A stretch of DNA of 64,000 bases from Gnetum montanum (Eukaryota; Streptophyta; Gnetopsida; Gnetales; Gnetaceae): positions 132,261-196,260 of the forward strand of contig MNCI01036173.1 in NCBI GenBank assembly GCA_015680685.1, written 5' to 3'. Positions within the stretch are counted from its first letter, which is position 1, and the number at the start of each line of letters is the position of its first letter. This document shows positions 25,322 to 37,210 of the stretch, in pieces. The translations under genes were made by a program, and so were the position numbers. The notes beneath the pieces were generated by a model. The model was not told the origin of the DNA. It saw nothing but the letters and a program-made list of their open reading frames with translations, and searched no databases.

Positions 25322-25717
25322 GGCCAAACTAATATATACTATAACCTCCTTATTAGGAAAGAAATGCTCATTGTCATATTTAATCCTTTTATCTTGTTTT
25401 ATAAAATCAAGGATATTTGTTCATCTTTTAAGTCAAATAGTGCTTTATTGAAATGATTCTTCTAACTAATTTCCTTTTAAACAAATTTATTTCATAATTT
25501 TTTATAGTGAATTAAATTCTTGATTTTATGTTATGGTATTGTAGAGAGATTTTAATTGATTGTATATATTCTCTTAATTATTTAACTTTACAATCATGAA
25601 ATTCTTGCATATGTAGTAAGACAAACTAAACTATTCAAATGTTAAGCTTGAGGGATGGTGTTAATAATTTGATCTGTTTATCAAGCTTAACAGTTTAGCC
25701 CTCTATATGATGTGCAC

Positions 25718-26745
25718 TGTGGTGAAGAATAAGGACAAAGAAATGGTATTCAAGTGGTTTGTAGAATCATTCTCAAAGGAAGAAGATATAGAAATGGATA
25801 TTCCACTAGTTAAATAATCGAAGAATGTTCAGGCTAAGTGGTGGTTAGTACCTCCAAGTGATTATTTCTCACCATTTATGGTAAAGCTGATACTTGACCA
25901 TTGTTAGTTTGAGAATAAAGTTGTTTAGGATTTATTTTTATTGTTTATTCATTAGATTAATTAATTAATTTCTATGTTTTCACTTAGTATAATCATGGTT
26001 GAAGAGACATTGATAATCATATGCCTTATCTAAACTAAATTATCCAAGAATAAGGGTCGCTACTAGTGTAGCCTATAATCACCTAAGCTATATTATACAT
26101 TAAATTTAGTCTATTCCGAGATTATGATATAGTCTACTATGACACTTTTAGATCACCAATGATGTAGATGGTGCTAGTGTACTAGTGTAGGTCAATTTAC
26201 ATCATATATGATCATTGTTGAGAATTTTATTCTTATAAAAATGAGCTATTCTCAATTGGAGATTTAGGGATAGATGACATGGCCTTACTATCATGTACAA
26301 ACAATGAGATGTTAGCATAAAGTTAAAACTCTTGATATAAAAACTCAAAGTCATGGGTTTGATTTTGGTGGACATTGCTAAGTTATAAAGTTCTAATTGG
26401 ACTATATATATTGGGGGTAGTTATATTACTTAATTCCTACATCATCATTGGTAATGCAATTAACATAAAATTATCTAGGTCTCCTAGGTTTATCTAGGCC
26501 AAGAGATGGGTTCCACCGATGTTTTGAAAATTAGGAAATCATAAAGGTAAACTTCCCTAAATCCTAAGCTTTAACCCTAAATCCTAAATCCTAAAAATCC
26601 TAAAATCTAAACCCTAAAAAATCCTAAATCCTAAACCTTAAAAAATCCTAAAACCTAAAACCTAAAACCCTAAATCCTAAAAACCATAAACCCTAGACCT
26701 TAAAAATCCTAAATCCTAAACCCTAAGCCCTAAAAGTCCAAAAAT
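25718..26745. repeat. Direct repeat B ending in telomere-like array
   Basis: Second copy of the repeat at 23288-24297, somewhat shorter through small deletions. It ends in a longer degenerate CCCTAAA array. Confidence 0.8.
26555..26745. repeat. Interstitial telomere-like repeat, degenerate (CCCTAAA)n
   Basis: About 190 bases of CCTAAATCC, AACCCTAAA and close variants. The plant telomere unit read on this strand is CCCTAAA. The array is too degenerate to be an active telomere and is internal to the window. Confidence 0.8.
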
Positions 26746-27165
26746 AGCCAAATTTAGGAAAAAAGAAAAAAAAATCAACAAAAATAAAAAATCATTCAAA
26801 AAATCTTGAGATGTAGGTTTTAAAAATTGCATTATCATTAGGGAATTTTTTGATGATGCTTATTGAGAAAATGAAATGATGTAAGTTCAATCTATAGCAA
26901 TGGTTAACTAGATCTATGCAAGTGTATCTTCCTCAAAGTAAGTTCCTATCCATACTACCCTTGCATAGCCACCTCTAGATATATCTATGGACATCTTAGG
27001 GGTTAAATGTTAATCATGCCCATATCCCAACCATCACACATTGCTTTCAATTGAAGAACTTGTACTATGACACACACATCCAAGGAGGTCATAATTACAC
27101 AATGCTAATGAAAAGAAAAATTTAGGAAGGATAGAAGAAATGAAATGTGAGGTATGTTACCACGG
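26746..27165. other. No gene recognised
   Basis: AT-rich sequence between repeat B and the 3' LTR of the old gypsy element. Confidence 0.5.
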
Positions 27166-27667
27166 TGTGACATCCCATTCTTGGATGTCAATAAAATACA
27201 ATTTTTCATTGTAAATTTGTTGCATAGCATGAAAATAACTCAATTGCTCATTTAACTTGAAAAATAATAATGAATGAACATTGAATTGAATGAAAAGTAA
27301 AAGAAAGCAATAATAGAACTTTATTCATGTAATGGTTGGAACACTATTAATGCCCTTGGGTTATCTTCCTGTGATACTTAGGACGTTAGAGACAATCCAA
27401 CATTGCCATCACAATTAGGCCATCTAGCCAAAGGGGTGAGCAGTCTCTTTTTATCTTGCTTCACTTGGCCCATCACTTGGTAATTTGGCTCTATAACTCC
27501 ATGTTGATATGACCTCTAAGCCCAGCCTTAAATGTCATAGGGCAAACCCATTCTTAAGGGGTTCCATAAATAGTTACAACTCCTCATAATAAGGCACCCC
27601 TTCTTTCGAAGGCTAATTACATAATTAATAATACAATTTCATCCTTAACAAGGGATGGAACATTACA
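27166..27667 (-). repeat. Probable 3' LTR of the old gypsy element
   Basis: On the minus strand it starts TGTAATGTTCC and ends GGATGTCACA, about 500 bases, directly downstream of the integrase end. No matching 5' LTR was recognised by eye, so this call rests on position and TG/CA ends. Confidence 0.6.
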
Positions 27668-27729
27668 ATCTATCTTCCTTAAGAATCCATCTTAACCTTG
27701 AGTGCTTCCTCTATGTCTAGTTATTTAGT

Positions 27730-28930
27730 AATTAGTTCCTCTCCATGCTTCTCATTTTTAGCTCCATTATTTTCATTATCATTTGTACATAAAAAAATTA
27801 TGAATCTCTTTCTATTTCCTAATAATAATAAAGATAATTTATTATTCAATATCATGATGATCAAAAAGTTTAGGGTACCTATTAAGAATAAACTTCCTAT
27901 TCTTTCAAGTTTGTTGATCATAGTTTGACCATTGGATGAGTACCTCCTAATGGTTTTATTATGAAGCTTCTTGGTTTTTTTGTCCTTAATTGAGATTGGT
28001 TTGATCTCAAAACTTGCATTAGATCTAGGTGGCAAGGTATTCCTATCTAGCACAAAAGACACATCATTCTATTGAAACTTATTTAGTAAACTTACATGGA
28101 AAACAAGATGAATCCTTAAATTTGCTGGAAGACTTAATTGCTAGGCTACTTTGGCAATTCTTTTTGAAACTACAAAATGTCAATGGAATCTTGGAGCTAA
28201 CTTAGCATATTTTCCTAACTTAAGTGAAATCCTAGTGTGTTATACTCTCAGAAGTACTTGGTCCTCAAGTTACAATTCCTTCTTAAGGCAATGTTGATTT
28301 GCATATCTCTTATACTTGTCTTGGGATGCTTGTAAGTTCTGTTTGACTCTTGTAATGATATTTTCCATGATTTTCATTTCTTCTTCCTTCCACTATGCTC
28401 TTAAGATTGGGTCATCCCAAGTTAATGGTGTTTGACAATTCCATCCATATATAACTTCAAATGATGTTTGATGTATGGATCCCTGATAATTATTATTGTA
28501 GGCAAATTCAAATAGATGCAAGTAATTCTTCCATGTTTTTGGTCTACTTCCAACATATCTCAGTAGAATGTCTCCTAGTATTTGATCGATGCATTTTGTT
28601 TGGCTATTTATCTCTAGGTGGTATGCCATGCTAAATCTTAATTTGGTCCTAAGTTACTTGAAGAAGGTTCACTAGAATTTAGAGATAAACTTAGGATCTC
28701 TATCAGATGTGATTGATTTTGGACATTCATGTAACCAAAATACTTCTCATACAAATTTTTTGGCTATCTGCTCAATTGTGTTTGTAGATTTCAAAGCTAT
28801 GAAACAAGCCATCTTTGATAAGTGATTAACTATCACCAAGATTGAGTCATTTCCTTTCATTATTATCAATAATTCCATAATGAAATCCATGGTAATGTCT
28901 TCTAATTTTCATGTTGGGACCTCTAAAATT
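27730..28930 (-). pseudogene. Gypsy integrase
   Basis: Minus-strand frames contain the DDE core: MDFIMELLI (first Asp), SDRDPKFISKF (second Asp) and the region before QILGDILLRYV, where the Glu motif lies. Then come NYLHLFEFAYNN, SFEVIYGWNCQTP and the C-terminal IN region LAPRFHWHF with a tail of DVSFVLDRNTLPPR. Integrase inserts the cDNA into the genome. Stops and frameshifts are scattered through it. Confidence 0.8.
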
Positions 28931-29149
28931 TGCAATAATCCATTTTATATATTGTATTCGACCTTCACTCTCTGGTAGATTGGGAAATTTTTAATGTATG
29001 TGAATACATCATTCTTCATTCTAGGCCAGAAATAAAACTTATGTATCATCACATAAATTTTAACATATCCAGGATGTCCAACATATGGTACTTCATTAGC
29101 TTCAGACAATAACTTAAGTCTCCAATTTTCTTCTAGTTCACATACCCTT

Positions 29150-29674
29150 CATCAATAGACCATCTAGGGAAAGGTGGTAATGAGGCTTAGAAGAAATATT
29201 GGTTAGAATCTTCTTAAAGTAAGGATCTTCCTTTATCTATTTCTTAATCTCTTCTTCCATAGGGGTTGTTACAACATCAATCATCAGGTTCCACATTTGA
29301 CTAAGAGCATTAGCCATTGCATTTTATTTTCTTAGAATATATTTAATCTCAAAATCATATTTGGCCAATAATTCTACCCACCTTTGTTGTCGGGTATTCA
29401 ATATGGGTTATCTTTATAAATATTCTAGGCTTTTATGATTTGTTTTTAGTACAAATGTTTTTTCATAAAGATAATGTCTCCAAACCTTTAAAGCATGAAC
29501 AATTGCCAATAGTTCTAGATCATGGGTTGAGTAATTTACCTTGGCTTCTCATAATGTACGACATTCAAAACATACTACCTTATCTTCTTGTGAAAGAACT
29601 GCATCGATTCCTACTCCACAGGAATCTATAGATACTTCAAATGGTATTTCTTCATCTAGAATTCTTAGGATAGG
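29150..29674 (-). pseudogene. Gypsy RNase H, 5'-interrupted by nested insertion
   Basis: Minus-strand frames read FEVSIDSCGVGIDAVLSQ, VNYSTHDLELLAIVHALKVW and YLYEKTFVLKTNHKSLEYL, then the connector IKYILRK before integrase. It is cut at 29674 by the 18.6-kb element. The matching RT resumes at 48258. Confidence 0.85.
29670..29674. repeat. Target-site duplication, left copy (ATAGG)
   Basis: ATAGG immediately precedes the 5' LTR. The same five bases follow the 3' LTR at 48253-48257. Confidence 0.9.
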
Positions 29675-30948
29675 TGAAACACCACAAAATTTTGAGCTTA
29701 GTACTTGTCCAACACCAAGCAGGTTCCTGGGACCCACAGAAGACCACAACTATATCTGGTGTCACACATGGTAACTTCGGAGATCAAAATACTTAATTTT
29801 CACCAAGTATGCAGTGTCAGTGTATACACCTAGCGTATACGCCCAAGTATGCAGTCTTAGCGCATACGCCCACCGTATACGCTCAAGTTCACATCCACAG
29901 TGTATACGCCTAGCGTATACGCCCGACATTCCCAGCGTAGACGTCCAGCGTACACGCCCAGTGTACACGCCTCACATGTACACTCAGCGGGTACAACAGA
30001 TGTATACGCCCAGCATGAAATCTCCAAAGACGGCATGGAAACAGCACTGCAGAGCAAGATTTGACACAAGGCAGCAACCATCAGCGTATATGCCCAGCGT
30101 CCACAGCGTCTACGCCCCAGCGTATATGCCCAACCACCATCAGCGTATACGCTCAGCGTATATGCCCAACGTCCACAGCATCTATGCTCAAGTTTGCATA
30201 CGCCCAGCACATCCAACGTATACGCTGGGCGTATACGCCTAGAGTCTACGTCCACCAGATGCAGCATATACGCCCGGAAAATGTAACATATTGTACACTT
30301 GTAAATTTTAGGCTTTTGCACCCGGTCAACACACCACGTGTCGCCCAACCCGAGTCTAGTGTCAAACCCTGTATAAAAGCCCGAATTTTTATGAGATTCA
30401 GGTTGGTCGGAAAAACATTCAGAGCGCACCAGAGAGTAGAGACGCTGAGAACCAGAGCAAAAACCCTGTAAGCTGAGCATACAGTATCTACGCTGTGCCT
30501 ACAGTGTGAACCAACCCACAGTCATCCTTGCATTCACCGGGGCTTTTCGTTCGCCTTGTGTTCCAGTCACAACTACGTTAGATCGGTGCATTGTACTCTC
30601 ATTCTGTAATGCCATTGTTACATTTTCTTCCCAAAATAATTTACAGTTTGCATTAATTGTTGTACGTATTCTGTTTACGCCTGTTTACGTTTATGCTCTG
30701 TTCGCATCAATTACGCTGTTTACGCTCTGATTTACGTTTGTTACGCCGTTTACGCATAACCCAGCGTATAGCACTTCAGTGTACATTTTGGGAAATCCTT
30801 ATCTGATCCGCGTGCGAACCACCCAAGGTACTCTACCTTCGTTCATTCTAGCTCGCCCTCAGGCGAAGGTAGGGTCTTCTGTGTGTATCCGATGATCCCA
30901 CGGTCTCTGTTTCCTTCCAGTCGGAGATTGACGATTTTGGACGGTACA
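29675..30948 (+). repeat. 5' LTR of the Tat-like element
   Basis: Closely similar to 46995-48252. It contains a cluster of GCGTATACGC palindromes and variants (29820-30290), a G-box CACGTG at 30335-30340 and a TATA box at 30372-30379. Confidence 0.92.
30335..30379 (+). promoter_or_regulatory. LTR core promoter: G-box and TATA box
   Basis: CACGTG at 30335-30340 and TATAAAAG at 30372-30379. Both are preserved in the 3' LTR (TATAAAAG at 47676-47683). This is a likely site of element transcription start a few tens of bases downstream. Confidence 0.7.
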
Positions 30949-30953
30949 GAAAT

Positions 30954-30971
30954 TGGCGCTAGAAGGAGGGC
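30954..30971 (+). other. Putative primer binding site
   Basis: TGGCGCTAGAAGGAGGGC begins five bases after the LTR end. It starts with TGG, as expected for pairing to a tRNA CCA end. I have not matched it to a specific tRNA. Confidence 0.5.
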
Positions 30972-31602
30972 CTCTGCCTAAAACCTTACCTACAAGCTTC
31001 CCAGTGTTTACGCTGTTGAGCGTTTACGCCGCCGACCATATGCTGATTCCTTTCGAAAACCTCCCAGCGTTTACGCTGCTTAGTTTGAAACCCAGTCTAC
31101 AAACAATCCAGCGTCTATGCCGCTCCTGCTAAAACTTACTCTTCGAGATTCCCAGCGTTTACGCTGTTAACATTTACGCTACACGTCTTACGCCATAGAC
31201 TTGTCTACGCTGCCGTCCATTTACGCTACATTCTTTACGCCGTAGACCTCCTCTACGTTGCACACTAACTTTGTCTCTCCTGTTCTATTTATGCAGTACT
31301 TTTTCTTTACGCCGTAGACTTCGTTTACGCTGCTGTCCAGTTTATACTGCATTCTATACGCTGTAATCCTGTTTTACGCTGCACCCTGACACTGTATACG
31401 CTGCTTAGTGTATACGTCCTACGATTTATGCCGTAGACTTGTCTACGCTGACCCTATACGCTACATACATATACGCTATCTACGCTGTCGTTATATGCCG
31501 GACGTTGAAGCGTATACGCTGTACGTTACCACGTAGGTTTACGCTATACTCAGTACACTAATTTCACATCCCTATACCGTGTCATACCCTCAACAGGTCA
31601 TC
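30972..31602 (+). other. 5' leader rich in TTTACGCT/TATACGCT motifs
   Basis: Untranslated leader between the primer binding site and the gag ATG. Dozens of TACGCT or TACGCC hexamers in both orientations occur, with one perfect GCGTATACGC at 31510. Confidence 0.8.
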
Positions 31603-33891
31603 ATGAACCCCGTAAACGCCACTACTACAACTGCTCAAGTCACCAACATCGTAGGCACCATGGCTGTCCAACAGCCCGTCGTTCAACAACTGATAGTACA
31701 ACCCATAGCGGGGCCTCACCGATCCCTCAGGTTGTAAGGGAGGAACCTAACCTCCAATATCATAACCCAGGACCAGTACAACTTCATATGTGTGAAGATA
31801 CAAGCTGGCCTGGTCGTAGATCTAGCCGAAATAGTGGTAAAGAGGCAATACGAACTCTTCTACAGGGGGGGACACGAGTTCATCCCTTCCCCGTACGATA
31901 TAATCCCTATTCCAGAGCAGTACTCAGAGCTCATCACACAACTCCTCTTGCAAAGGAGCCAGTCATTGGATTAGCCTACAGTAGATCTCCAACCGAAAGA
32001 GGAGGACGAGTTCGCTGCCCAATCCGAACACGAAGACTCCTATCACACCCTTAGCCCACAAACACACATCAACCGCATGTTTCATCTAGGCACAGGGGAA
32101 GTCATGCCCCTCTAACCCCTCAGGTTCACCCAGGCGCAAGCACCTTCGCTAGAAACATCAACGCTGGTCCATGTTCCTCCTTCGAGCAACCTGCAAATGA
32201 ACACACTCCCTCTCGCTATCATCCCCGCTGTAGTTGCCGGTCCATCCTTGTAAGCACCACCCCCACACAATAACATGGGAGTGACCTTCTCGCCTCGAGT
32301 GATAGGGATGCCACATGTGATACCAGCATCCACGTCCGCTCACTACATCCCCCACATCCAAGAGCACGGAGCCCCCTCGACCGCTGTAACCCAACAGGGG
32401 GTTCCTTCAAAAAATGTGGCTGGGCAATGGGTAGCGATGGGTGTGCCATCACATCAACCCTCTCACCACAACGTGCCACCCCATATGATTGCACTGGCCA
32501 GCATTCCCCAAGTACAGCCGCAACCACAACAACAACAACCTCTCACCTACAATGTACCGTCCCTGGTGCCACACGCTATGAACATCCCACAAGTCCAACC
32601 ACCGACTACATAGCTTTCAACCTTCCAACCTACCATTCAACAATCTAATCTGTACGCCGCACCGCACCCACAAGCTGTCACCTCACCTAGCGCTCAAGAT
32701 TGGGCGGATGCTAAAAAATTAATGTAGGAATTAAATGATGAGGTCAAACGCCTCAGAACAGCTGCTGACGGAGAGTTGAAGGTAGTGTACTTTTACCATG
32801 ATGATCCCATCAGCTCTTCTGTCTCATCCCTAACTTTGCCCAAAGGAATATCGTTGCCAACACTAACTAAATATAATGGGGAGACAGACCCCAACGCTCA
32901 CTTAATAACATTTAGATTAGAATGCACGTTACTCCAGGCATGGCCCCATGCCATTTTGTGAGTGTTCCCTATGTCTCTCGCAGGGAGAGCGCTTGATTGG
33001 TACCAGGCCTTGCCGAGGAATTCTATATTTTCCTTGGAAGAGTTGTTACATCAGTTCTTGACCAGGTTCAAATATAACTTGAAACCTGAGGCGACATTGG
33101 ACAACCTTATATAGGTTAAACAAGCACCGCTCGAACCTGTACAAAAATTCATTTAGAGGTGGAGTGCTGCTCTCAATGAGCTACACGAGCCAATCCCCCA
33201 GACATATCTGCTCACAATTCTAAAGGGGGCTGTTAATGACTTCTTCAAATCCAAATTATACTATCTTAATGCACCTAACCTTAACCAAGTCTTTGTACAG
33301 ATCAAAAATATAGAAGAGGCAGCTCAAAATAGCCATGATCCTACTTATTTAACCTTCAAAAATCAACACAGTAAAAAGGATAAAGAGAAGGCTAAAGCAA
33401 CTATAGCAGCGATAGCGGAAACACAACAAGCAAATGTGGCATAACGGAACAAACTGCCTGTAGCCCCTACTAACTATACTAAACCTATTCCTACAACCGC
33501 GCCGGAATCATCATCATCGCAGAACCCAACACCAAATCATATGAGAAATTTTGAGAGGAAAGAAACTTCTTAATATACGCCGTTGCCTATGAAGCCATCC
33601 TAGTTATTTGACCAACTCCTGAAGGCTGGGTTAATGAAACACAAACAGTTATCCCCTACGACCATCTAGAGACATGATCGATTCTGTCAACTCGTTCAGA
33701 ACCCAAGCTTAGCAACACCGAATGAGCCTCCAGTGCCCAAAGGTTTTAGAATGGATCGCTTCTGCGACTATCACCAACGCAATGGGCATGACACGGATTA
33801 CTGTTTCACCCTGAACCAGGACATACAACGAATGATCGACAAAGGTCAAATCACCTTTGACGAGACCAACCTAGTCCAACTGCAGAACTAG
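31603..33891 (+). pseudogene. Tat-like element Gag
   Basis: ATG at 31603 (MNPVNATTTTAQVTNIVG). An N-terminal Gln/Pro-rich part is followed by the retrotransposon gag domain (about 32860-33250: LPTLTKYNGETDPNAHL, FPMSLAGRALDWYQALP, LEELLHQFLTRFKYNL). A charged linker follows, then a variant knuckle FCDYHQRNGHDTDYC near 33764-33808. Gag packages the RNA. The frame is constant through the gene, but about a dozen TAG/TAA/TGA codons interrupt it, most one transition away from Gln, Arg or Trp codons. Confidence 0.85.
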
Positions 33892-35724
33892 GCTATGGGG
33901 GTGTATAAAGACCCTCTGAACACCAAAGAGGCGCCGTACATTATCAACAAAATCTGCTTTGATGATGAATCCAAGACACCTAACATTAACACCGTCTACT
34001 CTGAATACGAACAACAAACACCTAACAAGCCATTTGTAGTCCATATTCCTCCCACTGCATCCACATCCTTGCCTCAACCACCGCGCACCCCGCAGCAACC
34101 ATATGTTGTTCGAGTGCCCCCGGCCGTAGCAACATCTAACACCCCGACACACGAGAAACCATACGTGGTGCGTGTACCTCCCGCCGTCGCAACAGCGGAG
34201 GTCCAACCTCCGCCTAAACCAACCTCATACATCGTTAGGATACCTGGAAGTCCTAATGTTTACCAAGCCTCCACCTCACAAATGCAAGGTAGACCTAGTC
34301 CTTATGTCATTAGGGTGTCCAGCTAATCTTCTGTCCAACCACATCCGACTGTCCAACCGCAACCTCACCCAGCTCCATATGTGGTAAGAATCCCAAAGCA
34401 ACCTGAGGCTCCCAGACTGGCTCCACCTCCATGCCACACACAAGAACGCTTAGCAGATAGGCTTACGCATGAACGCGTGGAGAAGTAGCGTCAACGGTTA
34501 GCCGTAGGGCCACCTAAACCCACCCCACTCAATGCCGTACCGATGATGCCATCCAACAGTCAACCAAACGCAGGTAACAAGGGTGAACCATAAAAAAAAA
34601 CTGATACATCTAAAACAATGGCTCCGAGCAAAAATGATAGACCAACGAAGCACGAAATAAAACTGTTGAGGCCAATGGACCCAGTCACCACTGATGCAAA
34701 CACGCCCAATAGTAGAGATTCGGCAACGGCTTTAACACAAGTCACACAAGCACTCAAACAAAAGAACACTTCACTAAGCTTGTATGACTTAGTTCTTACA
34801 TCCTAAACACATCGTGAAGCTTTGGTACGCATGTTAACATCGATCCCAGTAAGCGAGGACTTGCCTCCAAATGAACCCTCCATTCATGCGGTAATGTACT
34901 CGCCCCAAGGGGCAACTTTCAAACCACTAAGCTTCCAAAACGATAACATTAAGGTGGATAAGAAAACAGGGGAGATAACAACAGCCCCCATGTCTATAAC
35001 GATACGCATAAATAAGTTCAAGATACATAGGGTCCACGTAGATGATGGAGCTGCCACAAACATAGTACCATACCCCATCGTTGAACAACTAGGGCTGACG
35101 GAGTTAATCAAACCAACTGCAACTACATGTTTAAAATCATTCAGTGGGTCACGCGTGATGGTCAAAGGCATAGTGACCTTAGACTTCATAGCAGGGGACC
35201 AGTTTCCCATGTTTGCTGACTTCGTAGTGGTCGATGAAATGCCAGGATTCAACCTAATATTAGGAAGGCCCTGGTTGGCCTAACTGAAAGCCGTCTCATC
35301 CCCTATACACCAAGAGATTCATTTGCCTTATGAAGGTGGTGAAATCATCATACATGGGGAAGCGGCTACACCTATTGTTTCATCACACATGGACATGGAC
35401 CAAGGCTCAGAGGTTGAACTTGAAGAGCCTAGCCGAAATGACATAAACGAACAACAACCGGTAGGCAGTAATCCAAATCCACCTAAAACAGAAACACCTG
35501 CGCCTGACATTGTACATACACCTTCTCAATTAGAAACTAACATAGAACTCACCACAAATACTGAAACATCTAAAAACACTGACATAGAAGCCACTCCCTC
35601 AGACGTCCCTTGGGCTGAATTACCATTCAACGTGATCAGCGAAGGGGACGCTGAATACAGAATCATACCAGCTGATACATCACCTAACGTAAAAATAAAA
35701 AGAATCAAAAAACTATTAAAATAA
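33892..35724 (+). pseudogene. Tat-like element protease region
   Basis: Continues the gag frame after a TAG. A repeated PYVVRVPP motif (four to five units, 34030-34400) forms a Pro/Val-rich linker. The aspartic protease lies at about 35020-35280: HRVHVDDGAATNIVP (the catalytic Asp motif, normally DSGA), then FNLILGRPWLA, the second signature. An acidic tail ends at TAA 35722. The protease would cut the polyprotein. Point stops are present. Confidence 0.85.
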
Positions 35725-35734
35725 TACCATCCCA

Positions 35735-36000
35735 GCCAGTCCGAAATGACATTAAACTACAGCCTGTCCAAAACGACGTTAAACTATAACTCGTCCGAAA
35801 TGATGTTAAACTACAATAAATTAGAAAAGACATTAAGCTACGCTCCAAGTCTGGAATGACATTAAACTATCATCTCCACAACGACATAAAACTAGCCACG
35901 ATCAGCAATGGTCGGTCAACTGAGAAATCTACCTGTGTCATTCGAAATATTCCCTGGCCTTAAACTATGCATGTGGCCCGAAATGGCCTTAAACTATTTC
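35735..36000 (+). repeat. Short tandem motif block 1 (TCCGAAATGACATTAAACTA-like)
   Basis: About seven imperfect copies of a 22-38-base unit containing a CCGAAATG core followed by TTAAACTA. They sit directly after the gag-protease stop. Related blocks follow at 41825-41925 and 45560-45920. Confidence 0.75.
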
Positions 36001-36271
36001 ATGCACTTATACTTTGTTTTCCTTTTCGCTTATCATTTATAATTACATACGCGCATTACACTTAAAACAGAAAAACAAACCAAAACATTTTACATTGCCG
36101 TGTCATGTTTGCAATTAAACTCAAAATAAAAAAAATTGTTTTTTTATATATGAAATGATGTACAAGTATAAGAGTTAACTGGTTTCATTCATCTCAATTT
36201 ACAATTCCCATATAAATTTGAGTTAGGATAGTTTCAAAAACAACAAAAAAAACTAAAGACAAAACTAAAAA
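36001..36271. other. AT-rich spacer at the 3' end of the antisense gene
   Basis: No coding signal. It would contain the 3' UTR of the antisense gene; an AATAAA-like signal on the minus strand is not clear. Confidence 0.4.
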
Positions 36272-36470
36272 CTAAGCATCTGGGACGGGAGGATCGCCCC
36301 CTTTAGATCTGCTGGCATCAGGGACCCCTGCTCCACTGGGGCCAGCCTCTTCGACATCGTCATCGCCTTCATCCTAAAAATACAAAAAGAACAATCAATG
36401 TAAGAATAAGAGAATGCCAAAATTTCAAACATTGTTTAGCAAATCAGTTTCATAATGACAAAATACTTAC

Positions 36471-37210
36471 CATAGGAGATCCCCCTAAGCCAAATTCCAG
36501 CCAACGAAGGATCTCCTCTTCTGAGACACTAGTCCAATCTGTCCCATCAAGGCCTAGGTCAATGTTTGCCAAGGCCTTTCCCTTGTCAACAGCCAACCAG
36601 GTAGGACATTTCAGAGGGAATTCACCCACCGACACTTCCCCAAAAGCAGTCGTAATCACCCTTGTAGGCGATTCCATCTCAACAGTTGTGTTTTGGGCAA
36701 AAGTATCAAAAGCAGAGCGTAGACCCAAACCCTTCACAAACATTTCTAGTTGCCGCTTTTCAATGGACACTTCCTTTAACGACTTCTTGTAATGATGTTT
36801 GTGATTCTTCTCATCCTAATCTCACTTGCGAACCTTGGAAGCGAAAGCTTTCCAGTCTTGACATTTGAGGTTCAGGAGATCTATTTGGGCCTTACGCTCT
36901 GCTAATCTCTGTGTTAGTAATGCATGATGATTGAGTAGATTCCAATACCTGGTATATGTGGCCTTGAAGGTCCGCCAAGAGCGATCATCGCTTAGTTTGG
37001 TAGAGGCGAACTCATACCGAGCCTTAAGATCGTCACGTTCAATTGATAACTTGGAGACTTCTTTTTCGTTTACTTGAATCTGTAGCAGGTGCACAAGACC
37101 TTCCGCCACCTCCTCATAAACAGGTCTTGGCACCTGCTCCACTTCTGGGAAGAGTGTGGGTAAACTCTCTATGCTGATGATCTCAGAAGGGTCCCACCTT
37201 AGTTTGGCAC
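36471..37210 (-). pseudogene. Antisense gene exon: helical C-terminal region
   Basis: Starts GAKLRWDPSEIISIESLP and continues with a long charged helical segment (IERDDLKARYEFASTKL, NLLNHHALLTQRLAERKAQ). It ends ALANIDLGLDGTDWTSVSEE before the donor GTAAGT. Two close stops lie at 36813-36824. No known domain is recognised. Confidence 0.65.

Larger units (their letters stand above)
21530..25715 (+). mobile_element. LTR element of copia type without recognised RT (non-autonomous or gutted)
   Basis: A 5' LTR-like region (21530-21911) contains TATAAATA at 21783 and ends TTTTGCA. It is followed at once by TGATATTAGAGC (21912-21923), matching the initiator-Met primer binding site at 10 of 12. A polypurine stretch GAGGGATGG ends at 25658. 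From 25659 a TGTTAATA sequence resembles the 5' LTR start (shared TGTTTATCAAGCTTA) for about 55 bases before repeat B begins. No RT, integrase or RNase H motif is visible between. Repeat A lies within it. Confidence 0.5.

Noticed and set aside
26555-26745. True chromosome end
   Set aside because: The array is degenerate, short and followed by more than 37 kb of unrelated sequence. A smaller related array ends repeat A.
29762-30480. Long overlapping open frames on both strands in the 5' LTR (also at 47025-47783 and 40291-40933)
   Set aside because: They arise from the TACGCT/GCGTATACGC repeats, which lack stops in several frames. They give SVYA/VYAQRI-like peptides, not proteins.
29820-31560. 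CRISPR-like array of short repeats
   Set aside because: Motifs are palindromic, variable in spacing, without unique spacers of constant length, and sit in a plant retrotransposon LTR.
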